From contig JBOZIK010000001.1 of the NCBI GenBank assembly GCA_051453625.1, forward strand, positions 277,026,195 through 277,090,194: DNA of 64,000 bases, given 5' to 3'. Positions within the stretch are counted from its first letter, which is position 1. Each line of letters opens with the position of its first letter. Shown here piece by piece: positions 25,281 through 36,379 of the stretch. The notes below the pieces were generated by a model. The model searched no databases. It saw only the letters and a list, made by a program, of their open reading frames with translations, and was not told the origin of the DNA. This stretch comes from Welwitschia mirabilis. Its lineage: Eukaryota > Gnetophyta > Gnetopsida > Welwitschiales. A program made the position numbers and the translations under genes.

Positions 25281-26896
25281 AACCTAGCAAGCAAAAATTT
25301 TAATTCCACTCACATCCTCTGAGTGATTCATAATAGATGCCTTCATCATCATTATTAACTATATCTCCAACTTTTTAATAAAGAATGGAGTGGTTAATAT
25401 GGTAGTGGATTTTCAAACACTTTTGCATGGTTACAACTATGAGAAAGAGGTTTTAGAGACAAGAAAATGCAAATATTTAGAAATTATCATTTGTTGTCAT
25501 ATTATGAAGTAACCATATCCTTCATATCCAAAAATAAGAAATCTTTCATTTTAAGACTAAAATTTAATAAGGGCATCACTAGTTATACAAAGTGTACTAA
25601 AGAAAACCCAAAATATACTTTTCATTATTATTTTTTAAGCTATTCTCTTAACTTTGACAATAACTACAAAGTTTATTATAGCATATTCTCATAGAAGTAG
25701 AGTAGATGATAAACTCTTTTTTTCTTTTTTGCCCTTTTTTAATTTTTTTAAATATTTAATACACATAAATTCTTCCTTTAAAAGCTATTTTTATCATAGA
25801 TAAGATCTAAATATGCTAGTAACAAATGAATAAAGTGAAGATAATATTGTATGTGATGAAAGTTTCTATTTGAGATCTCTGAGGAGTTTGTTTTCTATAA
25901 AGGTTTATTGTCTATAATCCTATCATGTGTTTTTAATTTCTAGTTTATTAACCTCTAGCAATACTCAAAGATTAAAAGATGGTTTGCTTGCACTTCAATC
26001 ATAAAATTATTTTTTTCTTTTATGGGTTAGAAGAGGAAGAAAGAGAATTTCATAAGTTGAAAGATAATTATAGTCATCTACATAAAAATCTGATTTATAT
26101 TTTTTGGCTTATTTTAGTTGATTTGAATTCGATTTTATATTTATCAATGTTGAATTTGGTAAAAATGTAGATAACTTCAAGAATTTTGATTCATTAATTG
26201 CATTTATGTCTTTTTAAAAGAGAAGACATGGATTAAGTAGATACATTTGAAAGGTATATTATGGGAAGGCTTACATTTTTTAGGTGGATGTGTAAGGACA
26301 ACTTATACTATAATAAGCTTCTATCATGGGGTAAAATTTACTAACATTGTAAATGTTTAAGTTAGATTAGGGAGGTGTCCTACCTATGTGACTTGTTTGA
26401 TGTAAATTTATATGAAGGTAATGTCATGAGAAGTGTTATGAAATACATCTTATGATATTGTTCTCATATAAAATTATTTGGGTTAGTTCCATAGTTGTGA
26501 TAAGTCCACATATCATTTTGGATGAGTTCCATTTACATGAATTGAGTGTGTCCCATGTTGTGGTTAGCATACATAATATTAGATTATTTTCATTTTTGAT
26601 TTGGCTTAGTATCATATGTGGTTGGAATTAGTTCTCCTAGTTTAATAGTATTCAATTATTTAAGTAAGGTATGTAGATTGCTTAAGAAGATCAATTAAAG
26701 GATGTCTTCTTGAAATTTGCATAGGATGAAGGGAATAGATCCATTTGGGAAGATTACTTGAAGGAAATATTCCTTAAAGTTGTACATTTTGCCATCTTGA
26801 TGCTTCCATCTTTTGTTTTAAGACTAATTCTTCTATTATTTATTTATGATTAATGTTAATCTTTCATGTTTTATAGAATTAATCTAAAGAAGGGTT

Positions 26897-27115
26897 CATT
26901 GGATATTTTTGATGGGATACCAATTATTATGTGGTTATTAAAATAACCATCCCAATTTCTTCTTCATCCTATGTCCTCTCTTATACTATCCATAATTTTT
27001 CTTGTTTTAGAAATTTTTATTGTATAAATTTCTTTGAAAAATAAAAATCATTGAACTAGTTTCATTGAAAATTTCTCATACTCTAATGGGTCTGATCTAT
27101 GCTTAATGGATAAGA
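26897..27115 (+). repeat. 3' LTR of small LTR element copy 1
   Basis: Starts CATTGGATATTTTTGATGGG after a purine tract and runs to GGATAAGA. It shares GTGGTTATTAAAATAACC and the CTAATGGGTCTGATCTATG block with the 5' LTR. Confidence 0.6.
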
Positions 27116-27553
27116 TTAAATAAATCATAAGGTATTCTATTGAAGTTTGTTTATCTATGTCTTCCTAGTCAAAAATCTACAAGAAAAGATCTAATAGCCT
27201 TCATGATGTCATTAATTGCAAGAGTTTAAAAGAAGAAAATAGTTTACGTTTTAGGTAAAACATTTATCACTTTTTCCAATGGTAAGTAAATTGTTTTGGT
27301 CTGTAAGATCAATGCCAAAACAAAATGTTGAAAATAAAAGCCATTAACATCAAAAGAATTCTCTTATAAAACGCTACTAATTTTTTAAACAATATTTATT
27401 TCTATGAAGCAAATAGCAAGGGTAAATTAGGAAGCTTAGCGTAGGAAGGAATAAAAATGTAAGAAACGCCATTTATGTTAAAATTAAATGTTCAAACATT
27501 TGTGCCTAAGATTAAAGATAAAATTGGAGAAATATTAAGTAATAAAGAATTTT

Positions 27554-27653
27554 NNNNNNNNNNNNNNNNNNNNNNNNNNNNNNNNNNNNNNNNNNNNNNN
27601 NNNNNNNNNNNNNNNNNNNNNNNNNNNNNNNNNNNNNNNNNNNNNNNNNNNNN
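27554..27653. other. Assembly gap (100 N)
   Basis: Unknown bases; no duplicated flank seen. Confidence 0.95.
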
Positions 27654-27998
27654 CCATCATAGGAGGCTCTAAGACTTCATTAAGAGTAAAACTATAAGCA
27701 CATTATCTAGTGTGAGAAATTTCAATACCCTTTCAAAAAAGGACATTTACACTTATGTGAAAATTCAAATATGATAGGAAAAAAGTCCATTAAAGAAAAA
27801 TAAAATGAAAAGCATAGTATTTATAAATATATTTAAAACTATCAAAAGAAAGAAAAAATGTGACAGATGAATGAGTTTTTATATCATGACCTCTAAAAGA
27901 AGGAATAATGGGAGGTAGTTCACTTATGATGAGTATAACCATAATTAAAAGGGCTAATAACCTAGTAGAACTCTGAATCTATATTATAGAATACTAAT

Positions 27999-28064
27999 AG
28001 TTACTTTCTAAAACACCATAGCCACTTTGTAAAACACCCTTGGTCACTTCAAAAAACACCAATA
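27999..28064 (+). repeat. 22-bp tandem repeat, three units
   Basis: Units of 22 bases share the core CACTT(T)...AAAACACC: 27999-28020, 28021-28042 and 28043-28064. Confidence 0.7.
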
Positions 28065-28363
28065 GTTATTACTCATACCAGTAGGAACTTCGTTATTTAA
28101 GGAAAAGTTTAATGTTATTTTTAATTATTATATAAAGTTCTTTTCTTCTTTATTTAATATGATTTTAATAAACATTTCTAAACATTTATAAGGGTTTTCA
28201 TTTTGAAAATCTAGGTAACTTAATCAATTATTTGATTCTTACTCCCTTGTTGAACTTATAGATGCATGAAATTTAATCATTAAATTTGTGATTTAATTTT
28301 TTTCTTCCTTATTAATCATACTATTATATTAAATAATTGCTAGTTGACTTGAAAAAAGAGGTT

Positions 28364-28413
28364 AAAATAGAAGTATATATTCACATGTAAAATAGAAGTA
28401 TATATTCACATGT
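28364..28413 (+). repeat. 25-bp perfect tandem duplication
   Basis: AAAATAGAAGTATATATTCA followed by CATGT occurs twice head to tail with no difference, so it is a recent event in otherwise old sequence. Confidence 0.85.
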
Positions 28414-29891
28414 AAAATTTTTTTTTTCTTTTCAAAAAGAACTCTACAATAAAAATATGATCTATTTGAAAGTTATGTAAAATTAAACTAATGTATATAT
28501 AATATTTTTAATTCCACTACTTTTTCAAAATAAATTATTTTTTAATATTAGAAATGAAGATCATGTATGTTTTTCTTATCATTATGTGCAACTATTGGAA
28601 CTAAAATAAACTAACTCAATGAAGTTAGATTTATATATGTAGGTAAATAAGCAACTAAATATCCATATTAGTTATAATTTTTTATACATGAATTCATGTG
28701 AAATATTAATAAAATAATAACTAAATTAAAATAATTCTAAGAAGTCATTCCCCTAATTAGATTTTCTTACTAATGTAGGTTGTATTACATTTTTTTATAC
28801 ACTTTTCTAGAATTGAATTTCATCATAAAACTTCTATTCTATCCATGTATGTACTCACTTTGAAATAATATCCTAATCTCTTAGCATTAGAGGATGATGT
28901 TGCATGATTTGAAGATGCTTCAAAAAAACCAAGGACCACTTGTAGGCATGCATCCAACTCAGATATCAAATATCTCCTTTTTACTGTTATGTTAAGATAA
29001 AGTTTAAGTCTATGGAGTTGATCCCAATTAAGTTGTTTAGTTTAGAATCTAAAGTAAAATTAAGTCATATATGAATTATAATTATATGTTAAGTGTAAAT
29101 TCCATTAAACTTATATTATATTAATTATAAGTTATTTTGAACCTATATCTGTGTTTGTATTAAAAAAAAATTAACATCTCATCAACTATATACAAGATAC
29201 CTCTATGTGATGAAAAATAAGGAAGAAACATAGGATACATAAGTGACATCACTATTATTTTGAAACATAATTAATCCTTCCATAAGAAATTATATATAAT
29301 ATTTCTTTTTCCTAAATGTATAGAAATATGTTAATAAAGTATATGAAAAAGGTTTTTTTTTTTTTTTGAACAATAATTACTGATGTTTATATTAGAAAGG
29401 AGTAATTATAGATAAGGGGATAGAAGCATCTCCTAATGATGAAATGTAAGAAAATAATACTGTGATATAACCAGACCATAAGGTAATCTTGTAAGTAATG
29501 GAGGAGTTAGAATAAAAGAAATTAACTAAAAAAAAAGGAGTGGGAACATTACCATCCTATGACTGGTATGATTTACAGGAGGATTAGGAAAAACTAAGAT
29601 GAATACAAAAGAAGATAGAAAATTAATATTCCCGATAGTTTGGGAATAACTAACTATGGTGATGCTAGACTAGGAGCCTATCCATTTTATCCATTAGGAC
29701 CTTAAAAGAATAGTTTACTTCTTTAAACTCCTCCACTCTTACTTTATTCTTATTAGGATGAAGTCTTAAATTCTTCTTTAGAAAGATTAATTTGATAACA
29801 CTCATAGAAGCTCTGTGTATGATGTTAAAAATTAGGAAGGGATATCTTTGCATCCCTTGAATTATAACATATAAAACCTTCCTTCTTAATT

Positions 29892-29941
29892 NNNNNNNNN
29901 NNNNNNNNNNNNNNNNNNNNNNNNNNNNNNNNNNNNNNNNN
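29892..29941. other. Assembly gap (50 N)
   Basis: Unknown bases; no duplicated flank seen. Confidence 0.95.
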
Positions 29942-30439
29942 GAATATGTTTGATTCTATGAGCCTATGTCCTTGCTATAGTTCCTACTTAAGTAGGACCT
30001 TCTTCTACTCCTATTCTATAGTATGATCTTCTTTGGAGGATAGAATTGGTTCTACCTATTCTTGAGTTTTCTAAGTCAGGGCAGAGACATCTCTCTATAA
30101 GACTATGAAGCACTTGGCTCATTTCCCTACTCTTCTTGAGAACATTTGCCACTCTTGGTATACTTCTTGTTTTTCTAACTAGGATATTGAACCTCTTTTA
30201 TTACCCTATGGTGTTAATGAAAGGAGGGGACCTCATTTTTCACTTAAAAATCCCTTGCAACTCTCTAAATGGTTATTATGAGTCTATAGTACTAGGTAGT
30301 ATTTTTCCCCCTCAAAGTTTGCATGAAAAAGTAAGACAAGTTGATATGATGCACTTGGTCTAAGTCCTTTAAAAAAATAAAGTGTAAACTAAAGAGCTTC
30401 AAGTAACAACCTAATTGAATAAAGTATCTATCAACTAAC

Positions 30440-30640
30440 TTAGCTTCCAAACCCCAGGGGGCTAAAAGAACTTTTCTATGAATGTGACCACTAAAATTTC
30501 TAAGAATGCCACTAAGGTAAAAATGAAAGGCATATCTTTGCCTTCCATAATTAAGGGAAATTGTCTTCCCTTCTATAGAAATTTCTATAGGATGACCCAG
30601 TTCTTCCTTGGTAAGTTGAATTAAAATTTTTCTAAAGGTA
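30440..30640 (-). pseudogene. Coding relic of unknown family
   Basis: On the minus strand one frame reads ILIQLTKEELGHPIEISIEG, then GRQRYAFHFYLSGI, RNFSGHIHRKVLLAPWG and LEAK with very few stops. The composition looks protein-like and stands out from its surroundings. I do not recognise the family; a retroelement ORF or a captured plant gene fragment are both possible. No start or end can be set. Confidence 0.35.
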
Positions 30641-30836
30641 GTTCTATCTTCTCTTCAGCATCTATAAATTGGGATGATATTAGAATATAGATCTTCCTTT
30701 AGATTACACAGTAAGGTTTTACATACCAAGGCCTATACCTTATTCAATAGAGTTAGTTATCCCTCATAAAGGATTTAATTTATTAGCTCATACATCAACG
30801 TGATCCTTATTGTCATCTAAATTTACAAGAGATACC

Positions 30837-31280
30837 NNNNNNNNNNNNNNNNNNNNNNNNNNNNNNNNNNNNNNNNNNNNNNNNNNNNNNNNNNNNNNNN
30901 NNNNNNNNNNNNNNNNNNNNNNNNNNNNNNNNNNNNNNNNNNNNNNNNNNNNNNNNNNNNNNNNNNNNNNNNNNNNNNNNNNNNNNNNNNNNNNNNNNNN
31001 NNNNNNNNNNNNNNNNNNNNNNNNNNNNNNNNNNNNNNNNNNNNNNNNNNNNNNNNNNNNNNNNNNNNNNNNNNNNNNNNNNNNNNNNNNNNNNNNNNNN
31101 NNNNNNNNNNNNNNNNNNNNNNNNNNNNNNNNNNNNNNNNNNNNNNNNNNNNNNNNNNNNNNNNNNNNNNNNNNNNNNNNNNNNNNNNNNNNNNNNNNNN
31201 NNNNNNNNNNNNNNNNNNNNNNNNNNNNNNNNNNNNNNNNNNNNNNNNNNNNNNNNNNNNNNNNNNNNNNNNNNNNNNNN
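30837..31280. other. Assembly gap (444 N) between identical 29-bp flanks
   Basis: 30808-30836 and 31281-31309 are the same 29 bases (TATTGTCATCTAAATTTACA then AGAGATACC), directly on both sides. Confidence 0.95.
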
Positions 31281-32099
31281 TATTGTCATCTAAATTTACA
31301 AGAGATACCATTATATATTCATCTAGCTATATTAACAGAAAATAGAAGGGGGAAATTATTGAAAATTAAGTCATTACTAGTATGCAATATTAACAAAAAT
31401 ATTAGGTAAATCCTATATAGCATCCACCTTGTAGTCTCCTGTCTAATCATATAATAACTTTTCATTAATTGTATTAAGTTTGTAATCCACTGGTACTAAT
31501 GGAAGAGATCATGATTATCTTCTTGATGTGAGTAATAGATTGGGCATGTAAAGAAAACTTACATACCATACTTGCTAAGCTGGTTTTTTGTTAAAAGTTT
31601 ATTATAGTTCTTAAGCCAATAGGAGATATTAATTTAGTTAGGAATTTATCCCTACTAGAATCTTTTCTTAACTTCATCTATATTATATTTATTGATTAAG
31701 ATGGGTTTTTTGTGTTTTTATTAAACATTCCTAGCTAGGTTAATTCTCTTATATCTTTTGATAAGTGCTTTTAAATGGGAGACTATCCTTTATTTATAGT
31801 GTAAGATAGGTATTTATAATTAATTAGCTCACTCCAAGACTATCCTGTAATAAGTAATCTATCAATAATTTTATGAGATCTTGTGAGTAAGTAGTATTTT
31901 AATTTATGAATTTCCCAACTTCTTGCAAACATAGGATGAGTAATGAGGTTCTGTAAACCTTTATTTCCTCTTCCATACCCATCCCTTAAGATGTGTTTTA
32001 GAGTGTTTAGACCTCTGTACAAAAAGGTGATTGATAGGATACTATCATATTAATCCCAATTATTTTTAACTACCCTCCTAGTTTCTTCTATTATGAGCT

Positions 32100-32495
32100 A
32101 ATGTCATTTCATTCTAAAAGGGTGTTACCATATTGGTTCTAAATTTGATTGGTCTATGATCTAAAGTTATTCCATTTAGGCCCCATGCCTTAATAGTTAT
32201 ATTTTCTTTTCCAATTAAGATTATATCAATTTCAGACATAGTTTGGTTATCAATAGTTCTTGTATTAGACCATATGCATTTGCACTTGTGATTGGAATAT
32301 TGAAAAGTTTTTCTTATTCCATAAAATATCTAACGAGATCAAATCCCTTATATTTCTAGTTTTTACCTTTAATTCATTTCCACCTATGAAGGAATTGATT
32401 AAAGTCCCCCATAACTATCCATTTAATTTATTCACAATTAAGTTATATAATTCCTCTTGTATTAAGGCTTTGTCTATGTTATTGTATGGGCTATA
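32100..32495 (-). pseudogene. LINE endonuclease, C-terminal part
   Basis: The minus strand starts YSPYNNIDKAL next to the LTR element, then KWIVMGDFNQFLH (32400-32440; GDFN is a catalytic block of the endonuclease) and WGLNGITLDHRPI near 32150, in the place of the SDH.P motif. Frames shift between blocks and stops occur. Confidence 0.75.
32491..32495 (+). repeat. Target duplication CTATA, left of small LTR element copy 2
   Basis: CTATA here and CTAGA at 35676-35680 flank the element. On the minus strand TATAG restores the codons of NVYSP in the L1 endonuclease, which supports it as the original base order. Confidence 0.7.
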
Positions 32496-32744
32496 TGTTG
32501 GATATTTTTCTAGTTAGCCTCTATCCTATAACTTTCCATTTCCATAATTAAGAATGGTTAAAATAACCTTCTAATTCTCTTATTTTATTATCCTATATTA
32601 TCTATTTTTGTTGTACTTTAAGATTATCTAAACCCCTCTATTCTAATGAAAAAAATTAGCTAATTTAATTGTACATTATACATGATCCCTAAGAATTCTT
32701 TGTATTCTCAGTTTTCATTCCATTACCATGCTTTCAATCCTACA
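32496..32744 (+). repeat. 5' LTR of small LTR element copy 2
   Basis: Starts TGTTGGATATTTTTCTAG and ends CAATCCTACA, so TG...CA ends are intact. TATCTAAACCCC near 32620 sits where a TATA region would be. Confidence 0.75.
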
Positions 32745-32745
32745 A

Positions 32746-32760
32746 TTATATTAGAGCCTA
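32746..32760 (+). other. Primer-binding site, initiator-Met type (decayed)
   Basis: TTATATTAGAGCC directly follows the LTR. It is related to TTGGTATCAGAGCC by G-to-A and C-to-T changes and one lost base. Confidence 0.55.
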
Positions 32761-33531
32761 TTGAAGTGTACTATTCTTAACCATTTTCCCTTTTGATCTA
32801 GCAATCACATCCCATTTCAAATTTATAATTTTTCACTTTGGAATTGTAGGAGGACATGGTATCTATTGGTCTTTCATTTATGCAACTCAGGGTCTCATTT
32901 ATTTCATTTTAGTTGCAGTAGTTATGGAGGATTATGGTAAATATGAGGGATTAAAAGCCCTTCCATTGAATGTTTAATACCTTTTATTATATTATCATTA
33001 TTTAATTTGAAGTGTTAAAAACCATCTTTGTAAGATCTTTGTAAGATTCTCTATGTAGAACCCATAAGAGGCATCATTTATCTTATAATTAATTTGAAAA
33101 ATTCAAATTATAATTAGCACAAAGCATATTTTATTATGCTTATGTGTAACATTTTGTATCAAACCTAGCTACTATGTCTAATTTTTAATTTTATCATTTG
33201 TATTAAATGGTTATTTTTCTTACTCTCATAATGTTTACCCTTAAGGATACGATCAAAGAGTTTGTGTAATCACCTATAGAAACCTCACTACTATTTATAA
33301 AAATGTTATGAAGCCTAAATATTTAATGCTAGAGGCCTTGAAAAATGAAAATTTTGTACATCTTAAATTTTTTTGATGTGATATTAGGAAATATATAGAG
33401 TAAATCTAGATCTCACTAGGATTTATCATAATGAAGCCCATTTTGCATTTTTAGAGTGAATGCTTTTCTTATTAGCATTTTATTCTTTTGTAATAATGAC
33501 CATGAACAGATCTAAGAGATCTTGTAAGAAT

Positions 33532-33631
33532 NNNNNNNNNNNNNNNNNNNNNNNNNNNNNNNNNNNNNNNNNNNNNNNNNNNNNNNNNNNNNNNNNNNNN
33601 NNNNNNNNNNNNNNNNNNNNNNNNNNNNNNN
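33532..33631. other. Assembly gap (100 N) between duplicated 50-bp flanks
   Basis: 33482-33531 and 33632-33681 differ at one base only and abut the gap. Confidence 0.95.
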
Positions 33632-35184
33632 ATTCTTTTGTAATAATGACCATGCACAGATCTAAGAGATCTTGTAAGAATTTATGGAGCTTATTCAAGG
33701 CTTGAAAAGTGTTAATCTTTTGATATTTCAAGGCTTTTTCCTGTGCATTCTATGAGTTTCATCCAATAAATGTTTAATTTAAGGGATTCAGAGAGGTGCA
33801 TTATTCTTTTCACCAAATGAATTCTAGGTTACAAGATTTAGAATTTAAAGAAAATTGCTGAGGTTCAGCCCTTTTTTAAAGGATATTTAGCCTTTCAAGG
33901 ATCACTACATTAAGGATCTATATTTTAAGTTTAGAAAGATTTCTTATGATTGTGTTTCTGAAAAGGAATTCCTTGGCTTCTCATTATTTGTATATATAAA
34001 AATGAGACTATTTTGGGATATCATGTGAAATTTTGTTAAAATAAGAAAGAGGAATATGCAACTTACAAAAGCTTAAATTTTAGAAAATACTTGAAAATAA
34101 GCAAGGTGCTCCAAGTTTTCTTTCTCCTAATTGAATTATTGGTGTTATTTTTGTAATCTTTATTTGTATGTGTAATCACAATGAAAATGGACATGGAGTC
34201 ATCCTTGTCTTCCACACATAGCTTCAATGACCTTTTAGGTGAGTGCTTTTTTAATTAAGGATTTTAAATTGATTTCAAAGATCAAGGGACAAAGACTTTA
34301 GATGCCTTATTTACATTTAAAGTCTATCATAAAATAATTTTAAATGCAAACAGAGGAGTCAAAAAATAAAGGATAAGAGTTAAGATCCATGCCAACACAA
34401 ATCTAATTCTAGTACCTGACATAATTAGCCTTGAAAAGGGTAAGATTTATGTGGTAATGTAATTTTTAAACTATTTTATCTTAGTTGAAGATACATTAGA
34501 TCCAAATAAAAGAATGTCTATAGGCTCTTTTTCTTTGAAAACCCTTACTTCCTCTAGGGTATTAATTAAGACCCATCAGTTATTGGAAGATGAATCATTT
34601 TAGATTATGATGTACTTGAGATGAATGGGATTGATAAATCCTTTAGTTCTATAGAGCCATAAAGCTTTATTGTTGGATCTATTAATCTATGATAAAAACA
34701 AAATGGAAAAACAAAGAATACCATGACGTTGAGGAGGTGTTATAAAGTTAGTTTGATAAGAATTATACTAGTTTTGATATTTTAACTACATGTGTTTTAA
34801 AGAAAATTTTAGAAAATGCATATTAAGATGGGGCTTATTTAAAGGCTAAATACTGTATTATGGATGGCCTAAAGTTGAATAAGCACTTCTCATTTTTGGA
34901 GGTGTACACCTTTAAATATCCATCATTTTTTTTCCAAAGATCATTCATTTAGATGTGGGATGATTTTTTTGAGAAGATTTTATGCTATGTTTTTAGATTA
35001 TTAATTTATTTTAAAATTTAAATTTACCAAATCCCACCAACTAAAGCTTAGTGAGATAGATGATTAAGTAAAAGCTAGGTTATTAGCTTATCACATTGTA
35101 ATTTCATATAAAGATGATATTATAATAAGTGATGTGAGACATGTATTATGACATTATTTTAAGATGAAAATTGCTTGGATTTAT

Positions 35185-35317
35185 CCTTTACTATGATTAG
35201 TTCATATTATTATGATTACTCCCTATTATTGTGATTAATCCACATTGTTGTGATTAGTTTACATCATCATGGTTAGTCCATATTATCATGATCAGTCCAC
35301 TTTGTAATGGTTAGTCC
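35185..35317 (+). repeat. 19-bp minisatellite, seven units
   Basis: Seven contiguous 19-base units with consensus near ATATTATTGTGATTAGTCC, starting at 35185, 35204, 35223, 35242, 35261, 35280 and 35299. It lies about 100 bases before the 3' LTR. The element at 25-27 kb has related, more decayed repeats at about 26465-26570 (GGTTAGTTCCATAGTTGTGA). Confidence 0.85.
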
Positions 35318-35422
35318 ATACTTGATGTGATAAATTTGAATGAATTCTTATGCTAGAGGCATGTTCTAGCACTTTAATTGTGATGATAATCTTGTTCTTA
35401 GATTTATAATCAAAGGTATGGT

Positions 35423-35675
35423 TATTGAATATTTTTTCTGGTTAGCCTCTATCCTACACCTTTCTCATTTCCATAAGTAAGTGATGGTTAAATCCACCTC
35501 TTTATTTTCCACTTCCACTATCCTATCCTATCTATTATTTTTGTACTTTAAGGGTATTTAAACCCCTTCATTCTAATGGAAAAAAAGAGTTAATTTAGTT
35601 GTATATCATACATGATTCCTAAGAAGTCTTTGTACTCTGAATTTGTAGGTCCATTACAATGCTTTCAAACCTATA
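35423..35675 (+). repeat. 3' LTR of small LTR element copy 2
   Basis: Starts TATTGAATATTTTTTCTGG (TG changed to TA) and ends CAAACCTATA (CA changed to TA). It carries the TATTTAAACCCC block and the GATTCCTAAGAAGTCTTTG block shared with the 5' LTR. Confidence 0.75.
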
Positions 35676-35680
35676 CTAGA

Positions 35681-35960
35681 TACATTTATGATAGTCTAGT
35701 CTTCCTCTTTATGATAGATAGTGAGATGATGTTTACTACTATAGATTAATTCTACCTCCTTTTTTTTTCCTTAAGAATCATGATTCCTCTTGATTTTTCT
35801 TGTGTTGTTAAGGTGAATTTGTTCCATTGCTATTAGAAATTACTTAATCTTATGTTGTTGAGCATCTTTATCTCTTGTAAATAGTTTAAATTTATGTTGT
35901 ACTTACTAAATAAATCTTTTAGATTCTTCTTTTTATAAGGGAACCCTAAACCCCTTTAGT
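35681..35960 (-). pseudogene. LINE endonuclease, N-terminal part
   Basis: The minus strand reads NLKDLFSKYNINLNYLQEIK, then SRGIMIL and, at the end, TIINV. L1 endonucleases have LQETK (catalytic Glu) followed by SGGI.IL and then NVYAP. The reading stops in the middle of the last block at 35680, where the LTR element begins. Confidence 0.75.
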
Positions 35961-36379
35961 TCTAAGAGAGGCACTTCATCAACTATGTTTTTAACCTGTT
36001 TTTCAGTGTTCCTTCATCATTTTTCAAAGCATTCTTGATTTTTTCCTAGGATCTATTTTTCACATTCTCTATTCTTTCCTATTTCTCAACACTCTATTAC
36101 TAGTCCTACCTTTCATCTAGGTTTTAATATCATTTCACTTATATTTGTTTACTTGTTTTTCAAATTGGGGAATATCTTCCTCCTCTTCTAATAGGTTTAA
36201 TGGATTATGCTTATGTTTTTTTATCTTTATTTTTCTTATGTTATATTATGATGTTATTAAAGATTTTCTCCTTTTTCTATTTGTGTTAACCATCACTTAG
36301 ATTGTACCTTAATTTTTCATAAGAAAAGCAAGTTTCTTTATGTTTATCCTTAATTTCTATTTATCTGTTCTTAAATTCA

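Larger units (their letters stand above)
24986..27115 (+). mobile_element. Small non-autonomous LTR retrotransposon, copy 1
   Basis: Direct LTRs of about 0.22-0.27 kb (24986-25258 and 26897-27115) flank about 1.6 kb without gag or pol motifs. A primer site (TGGTATTAGAG, 25268) follows the left LTR and a purine run (AAAGAAGGG, 26886-26894) precedes the right LTR. Its LTRs and the 3' end of its inside resemble the element at 32496-35675, so they form one family. With no enzyme genes it must have relied on another element. Target duplication is not convincing (TTTTA versus TTAAA). Confidence 0.65.
27116..29891. other. AT-rich DNA with short tandem repeats, no gene recognised
   Basis: No domain-bearing frame. 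It holds a 100-N gap (27554-27653), a 22-bp repeat (27999-28064) and a perfect 25-bp duplication (28364-28413). A 62-codon minus frame at 29665-29853 is unassigned. Confidence 0.5.
29942..32099 (-). other. Probable downstream part of minus-strand L1, heavily decayed
   Basis: This lies just 3' of the endonuclease relic on the minus strand, where reverse transcriptase should follow. No RT motif could be read. A 444-N gap (30837-31280) lies inside. One better preserved minus-strand coding relic (30440-30640) is listed separately. Assignment to the L1 rests on position only. Confidence 0.35.
32496..35675 (+). mobile_element. Small non-autonomous LTR retrotransposon, copy 2
   Basis: Direct LTRs of about 250 bp (32496-32744 and 35423-35675), a decayed primer site right after the left LTR (TTATATTAGAGCC, 32746-32758, against TTGGTATCAGAGCC), and five-base target duplications CTATA/CTAGA. 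The 2.7 kb inside has no gag, protease, RT or integrase that I can read, and carries a 19-bp minisatellite near its 3' end. It is inserted in the endonuclease gene of L1 no. 2. It belongs with 24986-27115. A 100-N gap lies inside at 33532. Confidence 0.8.

Noticed and set aside
35185-35317. CRISPR-like array
   Set aside because: The 19-bp units are contiguous with no spacers and lie inside a plant LTR element.
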